DNA of 59,329 nt, from contig CALSCQ010001420.1 of the NCBI GenBank assembly GCA_943704525.1, positions 1-59,329 of the forward strand, read 5' to 3'. Source of the stretch: Pigoraptor vietnamica (taxonomy: Eukaryota; Opisthokonta; Filasterea). The stretch's first letter is position 1. Every line of letters starts with the position of its first letter. Position numbers and translations under genes: made by a program. This document shows, in pieces, positions 49,901-59,329 of this stretch. The notes under the pieces are model-generated. The model did not search any database. It was not told where the DNA came from and worked only from the letters and a program-made list of their open reading frames with translations.

Positions 49901-52562
49901 GACGGCGGCGACGGCTGAGAAGAAGGAGGAGGCGCCCAAGCCCACGTTCGCCTTTGGCTCGACAGCGGCTGCGGTGAAGAAGGACGACGCGCCTGCTGCC
50001 AAGCCCGCGGACGTCAAACCCGCCGGATTCGGTTTTGCGGCGCCGCCCCCCGGGTCGTGGTCGTGCAGCGTGTGCGACCTGACGAACAAGCCGACCGCGA
50101 GTGTGTGCCTGGCGTGCGGCACAGAGAAGCCGGCATCAAAGCCTGCCGCCGCTGCTACCACTGCCGCGCCGAAGGACGAGAAGGCGTCGGAGAAGGCGGC
50201 TCCTGCGCCGTTTGCGAAGTTTGCGGCGGCCGCCGGCTCGTGGACGTGCGACGTCTGCATGATAACCAACAAGCCGGACGCGTCCGCGTGCGCTGCGTGC
50301 CAAACGCCCAACCCGAAGGCCCTGCCTGCGGAGAAGAAGGAACCCGCCAAGCCAGCGTTTAGTTTCGGCGTGGCCGCCGCGCCCGAAAAGAAGGACGAGG
50401 CGACGAAGCCGTCGTTCTCGTTTGGCGTGGCTGCGGCTGGCGCGGACAAGAAGGACGACACGACCAAGCCGGCCTTCTCGTTCGGCGCGCCCTCGGCGGC
50501 TGCAACGGAGAAGAAGGAGGAGGCGCCGAAGGCAGGGTTCTCGTTTGGTGCGTCAGTTGCGGCGGCCGATAAGAAGGAAGAGGCACCGAAAACGGGCTTC
50601 TCGTTTGGTGCGGGTGCGGCGGACAAGAAGGAGGAGACGCCGAAGGCCGCGTCGGGATTCTCGTTCGGGGCTGCGACTGCAACCACGGAGAAGAAGGAGG
50701 AGGCACCGAAGACGGGCTTTTCGTTTGGTGCTGGTGCGGGCGCAGAGAAGAAGGCGGATGCGCCGAAGGCCGGTTTTTCGTTTGGCGCCCCTGCGGCCGA
50801 GAAGAAGGAGGAGGCGCCGAAGCCAACGTTTTCGTTTGGCGCTGGGGCGACGGCGGCGGCGGCGGCTGAGAAGAAGGAGGAGGCGCCGAAGGTCGGGTTC
50901 TCGTTTGGTGCTGGGGCGGCGGCTGCGACGGCGGAGAAGAAGGAGGAGGCACCCAAGCCCACGTTCGCCTTTGGTGCGGTGGCCCAAGGCGCTGAGAAGA
51001 AGGCGGAGGCGCCGAAGACGGGCTTCGCGTTCGGCAGTGCCGGCGCGTCGGAGAAGAAGGAGGAGGCGCCGAAGCCGGCGTTTTCGTTTGGTGCTGGGGC
51101 GGCGGTTGCGGTTGAGAAGAAGGAGGACGCCCCGAAGGCCGGATTCTCGTTTGGTGCCCCAGCGGCCGCGGCGACCGAGAAGAAGGAGGAGGCGCCGAAG
51201 CCCGCGTTCTCGTTTGGCGCGGGTGCGGTGGGCGCGGGTGCGGTGGGCGCGGCCAAGAAGGACGAGGCGCCGAAGGCGGGCTTTTCGTTTGGCACCCCTG
51301 CGGTAGACAAGAAGGACGAGGCGCCGAAGGCGGGCTTTTCGTTTGGCACCCCTGCGGTAGACAAGAAGGACGAGGCGCCGAAGGCGGGCTTTTCGTTTGG
51401 TGCGACCGCCGCGGCTGCAGAGAAGAAGGCGGAGCCTCCCAAGCCCGCGTTTTCGTTCGGTGCCACCCCCGTGGCTGGCGGGGAGAAGAAGGACGACGCG
51501 CCGAAGGTCGGGTTCTCGTTCGGGGCGCCGTCTGCGCCCGCGGACGCGAAGGATGCACCGAAGGCGGGGTTCCAGTTTGTGAGTTCGTTCGCCGCTGCTC
51601 CGGCTGCCCCCGCGGCGAAGGAGGAGCCACCAAAGCCGACGTTTGCGTTTGGTGCGGCCGCGCCCGCGGCGACCGAGCTGCCCAAGCCCGCGTTTCCGCT
51701 GGGAGCCGGCGCTGCCGCGGCGCCCTTTGGCCAGGGGACGCTGGGGGCGGCTGAACCCCCAAAGCCCACGTTTGCGTTTGGAAGCGCTGCGCCTGCAGCC
51801 GGCTTCAGCACCCTCGCTGCCGGCGCCCCGCCGTCGGTCGGTTTCAACTTTAGTTCAGGCGCTGGCGCTGCGCAGCCCGCGCCGGGCCCGACGGTCCCGA
51901 AGACGTTCAACTTTGGTGCGGTGTCGACAGCGTCGCCCGCGCCCGCGGCCGGATTCAACTTTTCGTCGTCTCCCGCCGTCAATGGGGCTCCGAAGAGCGG
52001 CTTTGCGTTTGGTGCGGTGAGTGCCGATGTTGTAACTGTCTGTTTGCTGACGACGGAAGCCGTTTGCGACGGGACAGCTGTTTAGGTGTTCCTGTTTGCG
52101 CTTTAAGCGTCTATTGTTGTGTGTCTGTGCATGTGTGTTTTAATCCTGAAATTTGTCTGTGTGCCATACTTTCAGGCCGGAACTCCCGCCGCGCCGACTG
52201 GGTTTTCCTTTGCGAGCAACCCGGCTCCTGCTGCGGCTCCCACCACTTTCCAGTTTGGCACCCCGAGCACTCCGTCCGGGCAAGGTTTTGCCTTTGCAGG
52301 CGCAGCCGCGCCCGCACCTGCCGCCCCGACGGGATTTAGCTTTGGCGCACCTGCGGCTGGCGGCGGCAGCGACACGATGATGGTGTCCCCACCGTCGGTG
52401 CGTACGGCGGCGGCACCGGCGGCGGCGGCGCCCGCCCCCTTCTATGGCGGCATGCCTGCGGGGCTTGCCGCGAACACGACTGACGACGCCGCTGCGGCCG
52501 CATTTGGTGTGCCGACCGATCGGAAGGTTTTGAAGCCTGTGCGGCGGACATCGCGAAAGTAA
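46975..52562 (+). CDS. NUP153: NUP153-like FG nucleoporin with three RanBP2-type zinc fingers
   Basis: Eight exons (46,975-47,088; 47,190-47,567; 47,670-47,840; 47,954-48,055; 48,161-48,343; 48,446-48,493; 48,582-52,016; 52,176-52,562) give 1,605 residues. Exon 2 opens with SLLNKVKDIVSSKIPWSWL, like the amphipathic helix of NUP153/Nup1/Nup60. Exon 4 has SPFAPRMD...FYAGRTSYGGAAS, matching the FYPGRTTYGGAA motif of animal NUP153, and exon 5 SETAKRIMETLERISTP matches its ARRILQSLEKMSSP motif. Three W-x-C-x2-C...N-x6-C-x2-C fingers (GSWTCDTC, GSWSCSVC, GSWTCDVC) bind Ran in the family. About 40 FxFG repeats alternate with AEKKEEAPK spacers. The C-terminus KVLKPVRRTSRK is basic, as in NUP153. It should sit on the nuclear basket. 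Confidence 0.92.
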
Positions 52563-52779
52563 AGCACTGGCGGTGTGGTGTGGAGTGAGGTGCAATGTGG
52601 TCTGACAGCTAGTGCGTGGAAGCCGGGTTTGCTCCTCGGCGATTACGACGGCTGTTGTCACTTCTGAGGGTGGCTGATCGTTCTGATTTCTAGTAAACGC
52701 GCACGCCCGCAACTCGAAGGCAACGCACGGGATAGTGAATACACTTCACGTGGGTCGCTCAGCTTCGATGTTCCGTCCT

Positions 52780-54491
52780 TTACAGACGCGCACGAAAGCG
52801 CTCAACCGCCGCGGGTTCGTTTTCCTCAAACCAACCCAAGAAGTCATCCTGCTGCGCATTATCGCACGCACTGAACGCAGCGTCACACTGACTGGCGCGC
52901 TCCGAAGGGTCAATGCGGCCAAGGACCCAGCGAAACACACTCCACCGCCGCGACTGACACGCGGCTGCTAGCCGTGCATACAGGCCCGGCACACGCCGGT
53001 CGATCATCTGCGCAAGGCGGAGATGGCCCCCGCACGGCGGCATCCAGCGCGCCCATCAGATAGAAGGGCCGCCGCCGAATGTCTTCCGACAGCCCACAGG
53101 TTGCGTTCACGTCGATCATGCACGTCACCACGCCCCAGTGGCCCGCGCGTGCGGCGTCGTTCACGAGACCCACGTTGTCCCCTCTCCCGTGCCAATAAGC
53201 GACAGGGTCAAAGCGCGCGCAGACGTACCGAAACAAGGCGGCGTCGCCCCGTTTAGCGGCAGCTTCAATGAAACAGTCCGCAGCGACACGCCCCGGCAAA
53301 TGGACGTCCGTCGGCCACGTGCTTGTCATCGCATGTAAGTAGTCAATCTATGCGACCGACCACGGCGCGACATTCGGGGATGCCGGGAGCGATTCTGCTA
53401 CCGGCGTGCCACGTGACACCCCCGTGCGGCACAGGCTATCGGCCGCGTCGCGCGCCGGGGCTCTCTCGAGACATTGACACAACGCGTACCATATCTCATC
53501 GCGCCGCATGAAAGGCACAACTGCCTCCGCCGACGCAAAATCTGAGCGGAGAAGGAAGCGCGCCAGAACGTCCCCATAGCACCTCGCGCCCTCGTGAGTG
53601 ACGCTGAACACAACGTCGTCGGCGTCAATGTTGGCGATCGTCCGCCTGAGGCCACACTGGCGCAGCCACGTCGAGACAGCGCCGTCGACAGCACTATCCA
53701 TAATGTTCTCTCGCTCTCTCTCCGTTAGATCTCCGAGAGTTGCAGGCGCACGAACCAGCGCGACGTCCAGCAGCGCGGTACCGTAACCACGTGTCTTCGC
53801 AGCCGCCAGATAGAGCGAGAACGCGACGTCGCGCTCGTGAATCCCTCGCGCCTCGCACTCGCTAAGAACCGTCTCGAAGGCAGCTGGGCATGCGCAGTAA
53901 AGGGAGAACGAAAACTGCAGCGACTTTGTGAGTTCGGGGGTCCTAACGAGCGGAAGGAGGCGTTTCACGAGATCCAGCTTCGCCCCTACGCATGGGACCT
54001 TCGATCGCCCAGTGCGCCGCGCCATCGAGGATGTGCGGCGCTTCCTCCAACAAGCGCAGCAGGCGCCCACGCGGAAGCTCTTCTAGTTTCTCCACGGCGA
54101 CACTGTCGATGACTCCGTCGTCGGTGCGTTGCACAAAGACGGCGCAGGGAAACTGCACGGCGATATCCCTCGGACCTGGCTAGCGCCCGCTGTCGACGCC
54201 GCCCCTGTGCTGCAGCGGAACGAGGTCACGGAAGTAGCCGTTTCTGGCTCCGGAGGACAGCGTCCAGTCGCCATAAAAGGACTGGTACTTGCTGAGGTCG
54301 CCAACAACGAAGTCGTTAACAGTGAGATGGATTCGGTCCAGGAACCCACACAAAGCGCTGCACGTCGCACGCAGGTGACCAATGTCGGTGGGCGAGAAGC
54401 CGCCGACCTTGACGATGTGTACGAGCACCTCCTCCGAGAGGTTAAGAAGAGGGGAGGCGCTACAAAGGTCTTGCGTGTCCATGGCTAACAT
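52780..54491 (-). CDS. F-box-like, ankyrin-like helical-repeat protein
   Basis: Five pieces on the minus strand: 54,491-54,198; 54,152 to about 54,000; then to 53,361; 53,321-53,036; 53,007-52,780. The N-terminus SPLLNLSEEVLVHIVKVGGF and HLRATCSALCGFL looks like an F-box, suggesting an SCF substrate receptor. The rest has degenerate ankyrin-type helices (HWAIEG, KLDLVKRLLPLV, CFIEAAAKRGDAALFRYVCA, VNDAARAGHWGVVTCMIDV). Introns of 45, 39 and 28 bases are needed. Near 53,990-54,005 the frame changes by one without a credible intron; only removal of 13 bases (GT...AG) or a one-base sequence error joins HWAIEG to AKLDLVKRLL. Everything after that point depends on this. It might instead be two genes or a decaying one. 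No close family is recognised. Confidence 0.6.
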
Positions 54492-55323
54492 CGCGGCTGC
54501 TTTCGCTTTCACTGGGAGTGGTGTTTTGAGTTTCAGCGTCGGGTATGGAGTAACAGCCGCGACCGCCCCGGATGTAAGGACACTACAATGAGTGACGTGT
54601 GTTAACCGCCTCTGTTTAAGGCCCCTTTACCCGACGTCATCGATTTTGGACTGAGCGGAATGCGCTTCAAAATAAAGCGATATTTCCATAGTGAGTCCAT
54701 AATGAGCAGGCGCAATAATAATTCTCGTTGCGCAGGGAATTGAAAAAAGGCGCGCAAAAACGGCCTAGATTGCAGGCCGCGCCCCAATCTAATGCCCCGG
54801 GTGTGTTCGGGTGTCTGCTTCCTCTGTGTGTGTGTGTGTGTGTGTGTGTAGCGCGCCTTTCTATTGCCCATTGAGTCATGGTTGTGTTGGTGCGAGTGAA
54901 CGCGTCCTTTCTTTTTCGAAGAAAGTGTCCTTTTCTTGCTTCGCCGTGTCTTGCAGCCGATTTTTTCCTGCATACATTTGAGTTCTCTTTCGCCGTTAAG
55001 TTGCTTTGTCTGCCACTTGCTTTGCCCCGCGTGCACACAGACACCGATTCGCGCGCGCAAAACAAGGTGTGTGCGTCGCGCATTTTGGTTGTTGACACTT
55101 TGGATCACTGCCCTTTTTCTCCCTGCTGGTTGAACTCGTGTGCTTGCGACAGAAGAGGGATCTCCAGACGAAAATTTGTCTCGCTAAGTGCGTCGGGAAG
55201 AGCGTGCAGTGCAGAAGCTGATTGAAGTTAACTTTGACATCAGGCTATTAACAACGTACGATTGTGCTGCGGACGAACGACTCGCGTTTCGGATTGTCGA
55301 GAGCGGGCCTCTATCTCTGGAAA
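54492..55323. promoter_or_regulatory. Divergent region between the F-box-like gene and ATG8
   Basis: 832 bases without a supportable gene. A (GT)n run lies at about 54,824-54,849. The short open frames on both strands have no recognisable content. Confidence 0.35.
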
Positions 55324-55860
55324 ATGAAGTCGTCGTTCAAGCAGGAGCATCCGTTCGGTGGGTGCGCGTCCGAGTCTCAGACACGGACTGTGATTATTTG
55401 TCCCTGAGGGAGTTGAAAGTGCTCACTCGAAATGGTTTTTCCGTTGCAGAGAAGCGGAAGCAGGAGGCGCAACGTATTCGCCAGAAGTATCCTGACCGCA
55501 TCCCCGTGGGTCATCCTCCCGGTCCTTGTTTGCGCTCCAATTGCGTGTTCTCGATTGTTATCCTCACCCCCCATTCTTATGTCGCGGACGCAGGTTATCG
55601 TCGAGCGAGACGAAAAGTCGGACATTGCCGAGATTGACAAGAAGAAGTACCTCGTACCCGCCGATCTCACCGTGGGCCAGTTTGTGTATGTCATCCGGAA
55701 GCGGATCAAGCTCAGCCCCGAGAAGGCCATCTTCATTTTCGTGAAGAATGTGCTGCCCCCGACGAGCGCGGCCATGGCCACGATCTATGAGGAGCAGAAG
55801 GACGAGGACGGCTTCCTCTACATCACGTACAGCGGAGAGAACACGTTCGGCGACTGCTGA
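55324..55860 (+). CDS. ATG8: Ubiquitin-like autophagy protein ATG8 (GABARAP type)
   Basis: Three exons (55,324-55,357; 55,450-55,505; 55,594-55,860) give 118 residues. [20 protein letters not shown] opens the protein as in GABARAP (MKF.YKEEHPFEKR), followed by [34 protein letters not shown] and [16 protein letters not shown]8 is conjugated to phosphatidylethanolamine on autophagosome membranes. The conserved C-terminal Gly is followed by two residues, Asp-Cys, so maturation by the ATG4 protease would be needed before conjugation. Hydrophobic-pocket residues around KKKYLV and FVYVIRKR are kept, so binding of LIR motifs is expected. The first exon is only 34 bases. Confidence 0.96.
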
Positions 55861-56612
55861 ATGTGGTGGCGCGCGACGTCACGGGGTGCGCTCGTTGAGG
55901 TCATCGTCTGTGGACGCGCCGAGACGGCTGTACGTCGAATGGATCGCATTGGGGATGCTGTGCCGTGGCATCTGTGACGGGGCGTTGACGTGGCGGGATG
56001 CTGTAGCGGCCCCTTTGGCGCTGGGAAACTGCGGTCGTTGAGTTTCCTTCGTCAGAGTGCTATTCGTCTGCGTGCAGGCGTGCGTTTGCTCAGCGTGTCT
56101 TTATGGTGGTGGCCGGACTTGCTCGCCTTTTCGAGCTTCTGTGTGTACTGTACCGTCTTTCCGCTCTTGATTTCTTTTTTCCCATTTTTTTTTCTGTGCG
56201 CGCGTTTGTGTTTTGCGACCGTCCGTTGATTGCCTCCGACGCGTGCGTGCTTCGCTGCTTTGTTGTGCCCTCGTGAAGTGTGATGCGTCACGGTGCGGTC
56301 GCACGTGTGCTGGCCACTGCTGTAAATACTTGACAGTTCACTCGACGCGCTTTGTTCGTGAGCCGCCATTTCGTGCACAGTTTTGCAGTTTTTGTCTATC
56401 AGAGTCACCGGAGAGTAGAATTCTCCTTTAAAAAAAGGCTGGAATGGCGGCCAGCAACTCGATTATAGCTTCCTTGCGTTGTGTGCATGAATTATATACA
56501 CTATATCGCCGCTCCAAAAGCAGTGCGAAAACAAAACAGACGGGCCACTTGGTGATACATCGCGCAGTGAGTGCGTGAATGAGTGCTCACAACCGCAGCT
56601 TCATGGCGCGTT
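55861..56612. other. Convergent 3' flank of ATG8 and OTUD6B
   Basis: 752 bases between two converging stop codons. It contains T-rich runs (about 56,160-56,205) and no supportable gene. It is unusually long for a tail-to-tail gap in this window, where the others are about 90-220 bases apart from the one before the Delta-like gene. Confidence 0.5.
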
Positions 56613-57909
56613 TCATGGCTCCGCGTCGCCCTGCTCAACGGGAGCGTCCACGACCGAGTTGTAGTGCTCGCCGAGACCGTACTCGTGGCGGTGATACGAC
56701 AGGCGCACCTTTGGGCCGCCGTAGTCGTCATTGACCTAGAGCCACAGACAGAGACGTGACATCAGTGAGCTTACTGCGTCTCTCTGGACCCCTCGTTCTT
56801 AAGGCTCAAATGCTTCACCGCCGACACAGGGGAACACTGAAGGGCACAGACTGAGGGCGGATCCACCGCGTTTCTCTCAAGAACTCCAAAGTGCGGCCGC
56901 TTTGATTATGTCCCAAAGACAGGTGAAACAGACACCATTCTAACAAGTTGAGCGTGCAAGAGACTCACCGCAATTGTGCTCGAGTACGCCTGAAATATCT
57001 CCACCGGTACGCGGAGGTCGTGCGAGAGCGCGCGGATTTCCACCTCGCCGCCCCACGCGGCCGTCTTCTCCACCGCATCGCAGTACTTGTCATACTCAGC
57101 GTCCGTCATCACATCGCCCGAGTCGCTCGTCACAAACGGCAAAAAATCGTCCTTATGTCGCCGCAAATACGCCGCGGCGCGCGATCGCATCTCGGCCAAG
57201 GTGACCCGCGGGTACCGCTCAGACAGGCCGTCCCGCGACATCTGGTCGACGAAGGCGTTGTACAAACAGTGGCCGTCGGGGACAATCTCGCGAGTGCACA
57301 GGTTCAAGGCGCGCAATTTGGCGCCCAACTGCGCGCGCTCGAGGTCCCTGGCGGCGGGACCGGCGCGCGCCTTCTCCTCCTCGATTTCCTGAAGCGCACG
57401 GCGCACATGCATGAGCACGTAATGTACAACACGGCACAGCAGGAGGGGTGTACCAACAGAGTGGTCGGGCGGGTGCTGCACACCTTCTTCCGCTCACTGT
57501 CGCGCTCCTCCTTCTTGTCTCTCCGCTTCTGCGCGCGGGTGGGTTTCCGCTTTCCCTCCCCACTTCCCTCCGCAGGCGCATGGCCCGCAGCCACACCGTC
57601 AACGTCCTTCTCGTCGCCCTTCGGCACTTCCGACTCTCTGGTCTCTCCCGACGGCTGTCCCGCGCCCGCAGCAGCGCCGGCCGCATCGCGCGACTGTGCC
57701 TCCTTCAATTCGGCCGCGTGTCGCGCCTTGACCTCGTCCTCCTGCCGCTGCGACTCGGCAGCGACCTCCTTCTTGCGCTTGTTGTCACCCTTTGGCACCG
57801 AGTGTTTCAACTTTTGGAGGCGCGCCTCGAGCTCCTTCATCTCTTTCTTGTGCCGCCGCTTGGCCTCTTCCACGGCCGAGAGCGGGCCATCTTCTTCCCC
57901 GTCCGACAT
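56613..57909 (-). CDS. OTUD6B: OTU-domain deubiquitinase, OTUD6 type
   Basis: Three exons (57,909-57,484; 57,388-56,969; 56,735-56,613) give 322 residues. The N-terminal third is a charged coiled coil (EEAKRRHKKEMKELEARLQK, KPTRAQKRRDKKEER) that matches OTUD6A/B (RRHRKEKKELQ, SKAQKRREKK). The OTU domain follows: catalytic Asp and Cys in VPDGHCLYNAF, FLPFVTSDSGDVMTDAEYDK, TAAWGGEVEIRALSH, and the catalytic His in YGLGEHYNSV near the C-terminus. It should be an active cysteine protease that cleaves ubiquitin from proteins; in animals OTUD6B affects translation and proteasome assembly. The start at 57,909 gives the length of human OTUD6B (about 290-320). It diverges from PEX10. Confidence 0.93.
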
Positions 57910-58166
57910 GGCGACGCAGCGAAGTGCAGTACGAAGTTGGGATGCCCAACGAAACCTACAAAAACCACCGAGACCTGTGTGAAAGAGACTGGAGCATGCT
58001 TCATGCTCCACTTCAAACACACTACTCAACACGGATATTAGATAAATATTAATTCCTAGTATAAAGTAGTGCAATCTAACAATGTACCAGAATATAACGT
58101 TAAGTAATTAGTGTAACAACAGGTCTCGGGAGACTTGGCTGCCGGCCGTCAAAGGTTTTTCAAAAC
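57910..58166. promoter_or_regulatory. Divergent promoter of OTUD6B and PEX10
   Basis: Only 257 bases separate the two start codons. The stretch 58,030-58,115 is markedly AT-rich (TTAGATAAATATTAATT), unlike the rest of the window, which would suit a nucleosome-free core promoter. Confidence 0.45.
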
Positions 58167-58403
58167 ATGCGCCACGACGCCTTCATCGCGAACAAAGAAA
58201 GCATGGCTGCGCGTCGGTTGCGCGCGGCTGGGCCGCAGGACATAGTTCGTTCGAACCAGAAGGACGTGTTTTACGCGCACATTCTGCGAGAAGAGTTTGG
58301 GGATTTGTGCGCGCGGCTGTGCGGGTCACGCGTGGCGACGCAGTGGCAGAAGGAGATACAGCTCGCGGCGGCGATCGCGTACTTCGGGCTCACAACGGGC
58401 ATT

Positions 58404-58471
<68 letters not shown>

Positions 58472-58490
58472 TGTGTGTGTTTGTGTGTGA

Positions 58491-58522
<32 letters not shown>

Positions 58523-59329
58523 CTTTGTCCTATCTGTGTGAATGTATATGTGTGCACGAATCCCGGTAGCCTTTTCCATCTCTGTATCGCCTCGATAGTG
58601 TTCTAATCATGCGTGTGCTCAGGGCGCCAAACACTCGGCGAAGAGTACTGCGACATTGTGCAAGTCTCTCCAACTGCGCGCGGCGCCTCACCGTGGAGGG
58701 GTCGCGTGCGGCGTGCCATCCTTGTCGCCCTTCAAGTCGCGTTCCCCTACGTCCTTGAACGGTGCCTCGACCGCATTTCCGCCGTTGCGCGTGCGAAACT
58801 GAGGGGTGAGAGTAGTCGAGGGCTGGGCTCGTGTGTTGGCGTGCGCATATTTGGTTGTTTGTGTCTGCGTATGACGTATGTCGTGTCTGTCTCTGTTTGC
58901 GCTGTGTCCTAATGCTTCCCTCCGCAGAAAGCGAGTCGTCACCAACAACTGGTGGCAACGACGGCGCCTTTCCATGGCCTCGTGTTCGGCGCATCCTCCT
59001 TGCTCTGCTTCCCGTCGCCGGCGATGTCGTGGCGGGCTTTCACCGCGCGCACCTCGCCCTTTTCTACTTTAACGGGCTCTTTTACCACGTCTCGAAGCGG
59101 GTGATGTCCACGCGCTACGCCCTCATGCGCCCCGTGCGTCCGGGGGAACCGCGTCCAAGCTACCGAATCCTCGGCATTTTCACCGCCGTGCAGCTGGCCA
59201 TCACGCTCGCGATGTGGCTGGCCGCGCAGGCGACGCGCCCCGCGGACGACGACGCAGCGGCAGCGGCAAGGTGGGGTTCTGTGTTTGATGTTTGTGTTCG
59301 TGTGTGTGTGTGTGTGTGTGTGTGTGGGG
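58167..59329 (+). CDS. PEX10: Peroxisome biogenesis factor 10, N-terminal part (3' end beyond window)
   Basis: Three exons are visible: 58,167-58,404, 58,623-58,805 and 58,928-59,270; the last donor leads into an intron that leaves the window, so the RING finger is not seen. The Pex2/Pex12 N-terminal domain shows IVRSNQKDVFYAHILREEFG, WQKEIQLAAAIAYFGLTT, the family mark RQTLGEEYCDIVQV, PYVLERCLD and FYFNGLFYHVSKRV with YRILGIF. These match human PEX10 (YFGLTT, YQTLGEEY, FYIHGVFYHLAKR, YRLLG). PEX10 is a membrane-embedded ubiquitin ligase that, with PEX2 and PEX12, ubiquitinates the import receptor PEX5. The start could also be the ATG at 58,203, which is closer to the conserved QKD motif. Confidence 0.92.
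58405..58522 (+). repeat. (GT)n microsatellite beginning at a PEX10 splice donor
   Basis: The first intron of PEX10 starts directly in a (GT)n run: exon ...ATTG is followed by about 34 uninterrupted GT units and then by imperfect ones to about 58,522. Another (TG)n run ends the window at about 59,300-59,326, also inside a PEX10 intron. Confidence 0.9.

Noticed and set aside
47906-51982. A 1,358-codon minus-strand frame (Pro/Ala/Phe-rich, FGASSFFS repeats)
   Set aside because: It is the antisense of the FG-repeat exon of the NUP153-like gene. Regular sense repeats with few antisense stop triplets keep it open; it has no start context, domain or splice logic.
58271-58579. Thr-His and Val-Cys repeat proteins
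   Set aside because: Translation of the (GT)n microsatellite inside PEX10 intron 1.
1-59329. Transposons, viral remnants, tRNA or rRNA genes, CRISPR arrays
   Set aside because: I saw no reverse transcriptase, transposase, integrase or capsid-like frame, no terminal repeats, no tRNA-like box A/box B pair and no spacer-repeat array.

Overview
The window is nuclear DNA of a GC-rich, intron-bearing eukaryote, most likely a free-living protist. The evidence is a dense set of eukaryotic housekeeping genes (mitochondrial ATP synthase epsilon, Rpn8, ZPR1, YL1/VPS72, ATG8, PEX10, a NUP153-type nucleoporin), GT-AG introns of about 28 to 340 bases, one U12-type AT-AC intron, and no operons or ribosome binding sites. 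The mixture of a NUP153-like nucleoporin, a proteasome chaperone 4 homologue, a RhoGEF and a Notch-ligand-like surface protein would suit a relative of animals, fungi or apusomonads. The sequence alone does not settle the lineage. The genetic code looks standard.

Layout. 1-13,576 (minus) is the 5' part of a giant intronless surface protein of at least 4,525 codons made of about 31 cadherin-like/CSPG-like modules; it runs off the left edge. 14,712-22,007 holds ATP synthase epsilon (+), proteasome assembly chaperone 4 (-), Rpn8/PSMD7 (+), ZPR1 (+, with the AT-AC intron) and an inositol polyphosphate 5-phosphatase (+). 22,894-32,610 (minus) is a second giant surface protein of about 3,000 residues. 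It has a signal peptide, a domain resembling the N-terminal MNNL/C2 region of Delta/Jagged, about 37 repeats whose first half has the cysteine pattern of a DSL domain, one membrane helix and a tiny cytoplasmic tail. It is interrupted by an assembly gap that is probably an artefact. 33,014-39,286 holds an ankyrin-DnaJ protein (+), YL1/VPS72 (-), glyoxalase I (+) and a CapA-type phosphoesterase (-). 39,681-46,216 holds a DH-PH RhoGEF with a long tail (+) and a coiled-coil protein (-). 46,975-52,562 is a NUP153-like nucleoporin (+). 52,780-59,329 holds an F-box-like/ankyrin-like protein (-), ATG8 (+), an OTUD6B-type deubiquitinase (-) and the 5' part of PEX10 (+).

Organisation. Strands alternate almost perfectly, so most genes share a short divergent promoter region (about 0.25-1.1 kb) with one neighbour and a convergent 3' end with the other. 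Two proteasome biogenesis genes, PSMG4 and PSMD7, share one such promoter. The two giant surface proteins are the accessory, fast-evolving part; the rest is core cell biology (protein turnover, autophagy, peroxisomes, nuclear transport, chromatin). No tRNA, rRNA, CRISPR array or transposable element was recognised.
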